64,000 nt of DNA from JANMEX01 sp041751995 (GTDB taxonomy: Bacteria; Pseudomonadota; Alphaproteobacteria; Rhizobiales; Rhizobiaceae). Position 1 is the stretch's first letter, and each line of letters starts with the position of its first letter. A program made the translations under genes and the position numbers. Below are positions 62,098-64,000 of the stretch, piece by piece. The stretch covers positions 12,720 to 76,719 of the forward strand of contig JBGSHY010000032.1 of assembly GCA_041751995.1 (NCBI GenBank), read 5' to 3'. The notes under the pieces were generated by a model. It did not search any database. It had not been told where the DNA came from and saw only the letters and a list, made by a program, of their open reading frames with translations.

Positions 62098-63798
62098 ATG
62101 TCCAAGACCAATCCGACGCGCGAAGATTTCGCCGCGCTTCTCGAAGAATCATTTGTCACCAACGATCTGGCTGAAGGTTCGGTTGTCCGCGGCCGCATCA
62201 TCGCCATTGAAAAAGACATGGTCGTCATCGACGCCGGTCTGAAGGTGGAAGGCCGTGTGGCGCTGAAGGAATTCGGCGCGCAGGCCAAGGACGGCTCACT
62301 GAAGCCGGGCGCGATGGTCGACATCTATGTCGAACGCATTGAAAACGCACTGGGCGAAGCCGTCCTGTCGCGTGACAAGGCCCGCCGTGAAGAGAGCTGG
62401 GTCAAGCTCGAAGAGAAATTTGCCAAGGGCGAGCGCGTTGAAGGCACGATCTTCAACGTCGTCAAGGGTGGCTTCACTGTCGATCTCGACGGCGCGACTG
62501 CCTTCCTGCCGCGCTCGCAGGTTGACATCCGTCCGATCCGCGATGTCTCCCCACTCATGCATGTCCTGCAGCCGTTCGAAATCCTCAAGATGGACAAGCG
62601 CCGCGGCAACATCGTTGTCTCGCGCCGGTCGGTGCTTGAAGAGTCACGTGCGGAACAGCGTTCGGAAATCGTGCAGAACCTTGAAGAAGGCCAGATCGTT
62701 GACGGCACCGTCAAGAACATCACCGATTACGGTGCGTTCGTTGATCTGGGCGGCATAGATGGTCTCCTCCATGTCACCGACATGGCTTGGCGCCGCGTCA
62801 ACCACCCGTCCGAACTGCTCACCATCGGTCAGCAGATCAAGGTGCAGATCATCCGCATCAACCAGGAAACCCATCGTATTTCGCTCGGCATGAAGCAGCT
62901 CGAGTCGGATCCGTGGTCGTCGATTGGTTCGAAGTATCCGCTCGGCGCGAAGATCACCGGCAAGGTGACCAACATCACCGATTACGGCGCATTCGTCGAA
63001 ATCGAGCCGGGCATCGAAGGCCTGATCCACGTTTCGGAAATGTCCTGGACCAAGAAGAACGTCCATCCGGGCAAGATCCTGTCGACCTCGCAGGAAGTCG
63101 ATGTGCTGGTTCTGGAAGTTGATCCGGTCAAGCGCCGCATCTCGCTCGGCCTCAAGCAGACCCTCGACAATCCGTGGGAAAGCTTTGCCAAGACCCATCC
63201 GAACGGCACCGTCGTTGAAGGCGAAGTCAAGAACAAGACCGAATTCGGCCTGTTCATTGGCCTCGACGACGACGTTGACGGCATGGTCCATCTGTCCGAT
63301 CTCGACTGGAACCGTCCGGGCGAACAGGTCATCGACGAATACTCGAAGGGCGACATGGTCAAGGCCGTCGTTCTCGACGTCGACATGGACAAGGAGCGCA
63401 TCTCGCTTGGCATCAAGCAGCTGGGCGGCGATCCGATTGCCGATGCGGCTGAAGGCGGCCAGCTGCGCAAGAACGCAGTGGTCACCTGCGAAGTGCTGGA
63501 AGTGAAGGATGGCGGTCTGGAAGTGAAGATTGCCGATACCGACATCACCACCTTCATCAAGCGCGCTGATCTTTCGCGTGACCGTGACGAACAGCGCCCT
63601 GAGCGCTTCTCGGTTGGCCAGAAGGTCGATGGCCGCATCACCCAGTTCGACCGCAAGTCGCGCAAGGTGACGGTGTCGATCAAGGCGCTCGAAATCGCCG
63701 AGGAAAAGGAAGCGGTTGCCCAGTACGGGTCGACCGACTCCGGTGCGTCGCTTGGCGATATCCTCGGTGCAGCGCTGAAGAAGCGCGAAGGCGAGTAA
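62098..63798 (+). CDS. rpsA: 30S ribosomal protein S1
   Basis: Ribosomal protein S1, 566 residues, with six S1 (OB-fold) repeats. Typical elements recur, such as ITDYGAFVDLGGIDGLLHVTD, ITDYGAFVEIEPGIEGLIHVSE (shown partly) and RISLGMKQL / RISLGLKQT / RISLGIKQL. It binds mRNA leaders in initiation. The ATG at 62098 follows AGGAGAACGT. The last domain's tail (SLGDILGAALKKREGE) is common. A strong terminator lies 43 bp after the stop. Confidence 0.97.
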   Translation: MSKTNPTREDFAALLEESFVTNDLAEGSVVRGRIIAIEKDMVVIDAGLKVEGRVALKEFGAQAKDGSLKPGAMVDIYVERIENALGEAVLSRDKARREESWVKLEEKFAKGERVEGTIFNVVKGGFTVDLDGATAFLPRSQVDIRPIRDVSPLMHVLQPFEILKMDKRRGNIVVSRRSVLEESRAEQRSEIVQNLEEGQIVDGTVKNITDYGAFVDLGGIDGLLHVTDMAWRRVNHPSELLTIGQQIKVQIIRINQETHRISLGMKQLESDPWSSIGSKYPLGAKITGKVTNITDYGAFVEIEPGIEGLIHVSEMSWTKKNVHPGKILSTSQEVDVLVLEVDPVKRRISLGLKQTLDNPWESFAKTHPNGTVVEGEVKNKTEFGLFIGLDDDVDGMVHLSDLDWNRPGEQVIDEYSKGDMVKAVVLDVDMDKERISLGIKQLGGDPIADAAEGGQLRKNAVVTCEVLEVKDGGLEVKIADTDITTFIKRADLSRDRDEQRPERFSVGQKVDGRITQFDRKSRKVTVSIKALEIAEEKEAVAQYGSTDSGASLGDILGAALKKREGE

Positions 63799-63840
63799 GC
63801 TTGTTGCTGCCGGATCACGGCAGCCAGTCAGCTATTTCAG

Positions 63841-63866
63841 GGCCCGCGTTCGCGCGGGCCTTTTTT
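63841..63866 (+). terminator. rpsA rho-independent terminator
   Basis: GGCCCGCG/CGCGGGCC, a perfect 8-bp stem with a UUCG loop, followed by T6. A second perfect stem (GCTGCCG / CGGCAGC, 63806-63824) lies between the rpsA stop and the terminator. Confidence 0.95.
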
Positions 63867-63926
63867 GTTGCCCAATCGCCGCGTAGGGATGGTTGAAACA
63901 GATTGACCCGAATCCCGGAGCCACCC

Positions 63927-64000
63927 ATGCCCGTTCCAGCTTCCCTGTCCCGCCTGCAGCGCCTGCGCCGCAAACTGCGCTTCTGGCGCATCCTGTTCGG
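63927..64000 (+). CDS. sppA: Probable signal peptide peptidase SppA, 5' end only
   Basis: Only about 24 codons lie in the window: MPVPASLSRLQRLRRKLRFW then RILF. A basic cytoplasmic lead into a hydrophobic start is typical of SppA, and sppA regularly follows rpsA in rhizobia. The ATG has CGGAG upstream. Identity rests on order and this short N-terminus. Confidence 0.55.
   Translation, partial: MPVPASLSRLQRLRRKLRFWRILF

Overview
The window looks like chromosomal DNA of a GC-rich alphaproteobacterium of the order Hyphomicrobiales (Rhizobiales). Signs are a fructose operon in the rhizobial order frcB-frcC-frcA-frcK with an adjacent ROK regulator, an AroA close to the Agrobacterium CP4 (class II) type, a one-operon glgP-glgB-glgC-glgA-pgm-glgX set, a cysG-DUF2849-cysI-cysH-DUF934 sulfur block, an NrnC-type nanoRNase, and cmk-rpsA followed by a probable sppA start. 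No transposase, phage gene or CRISPR array is visible.

Layout. 1-7095: polA (minus, runs off the left edge), an M20 dipeptidase, nrnC and a class A penicillin-binding protein. 7287-12400: assimilatory sulfate/sulfite reduction and siroheme synthesis, ending with a 2Fe-2S ferredoxin. 11960-18941: a DMT permease, the fructose ABC operon (minus), and the divergent frcR plus a RbsD/FucU mutarotase. 19149-34245: reductive pyrimidine catabolism (preT, preA, rutR-like regulator, omega-aminotransferase, ureidopropionase-type amidohydrolase, dihydropyrimidinase) with an NMT1/THI5-type ABC importer. 34319-42021: xylose ABC transporter (minus), then xylR-xylB-xylA (plus). 42190-53358: glycogen operon. 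53418-57685: small genes, two tRNAs, an acetyltransferase, an epimerase-like protein, ung and a TIGR02300 protein. 57938-end: aroA, a PaiB-like protein, a DsbA-fold isomerase, an SDR, cmk, rpsA and the start of probable sppA.

The most unusual part is the pyrimidine operon at 27100-31275. Between the amidohydrolase and dihydropyrimidinase genes sits a partial tandem duplication. The last ~47 bp of the amidohydrolase gene recur 574 bp downstream. Each copy is followed by a GTG-started small secreted/membrane protein gene of one diverged family. The first is followed by a dihydropyrimidinase start that fuses in frame to the second amidohydrolase tail, giving a 35-codon chimera. Directly after dihydropyrimidinase lies a DUF559 nuclease gene flanked by a 45-bp inverted repeat (44/45 match); its right arm is translated as the N-terminus of the next ABC ATPase. 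A further orphan two-helix membrane gene is wedged with overlapping codons between the ATPase and permease genes. Several foreign-looking small genes have thus entered one operon at gene junctions while keeping start/stop coupling.

Regulation can be partly read from the sequence. A RutR-like palindrome lies between rutR and the aminotransferase gene, and two TTTGACCAA half-sites 21 bp apart lie before preT. Perfect inverted repeats with 5-nt spacers lie in both divergent sugar-operon promoters next to their ROK regulator genes. Stem-loops follow both sugar-binding-protein genes, and strong hairpin terminators follow the pyrimidine importer and rpsA.
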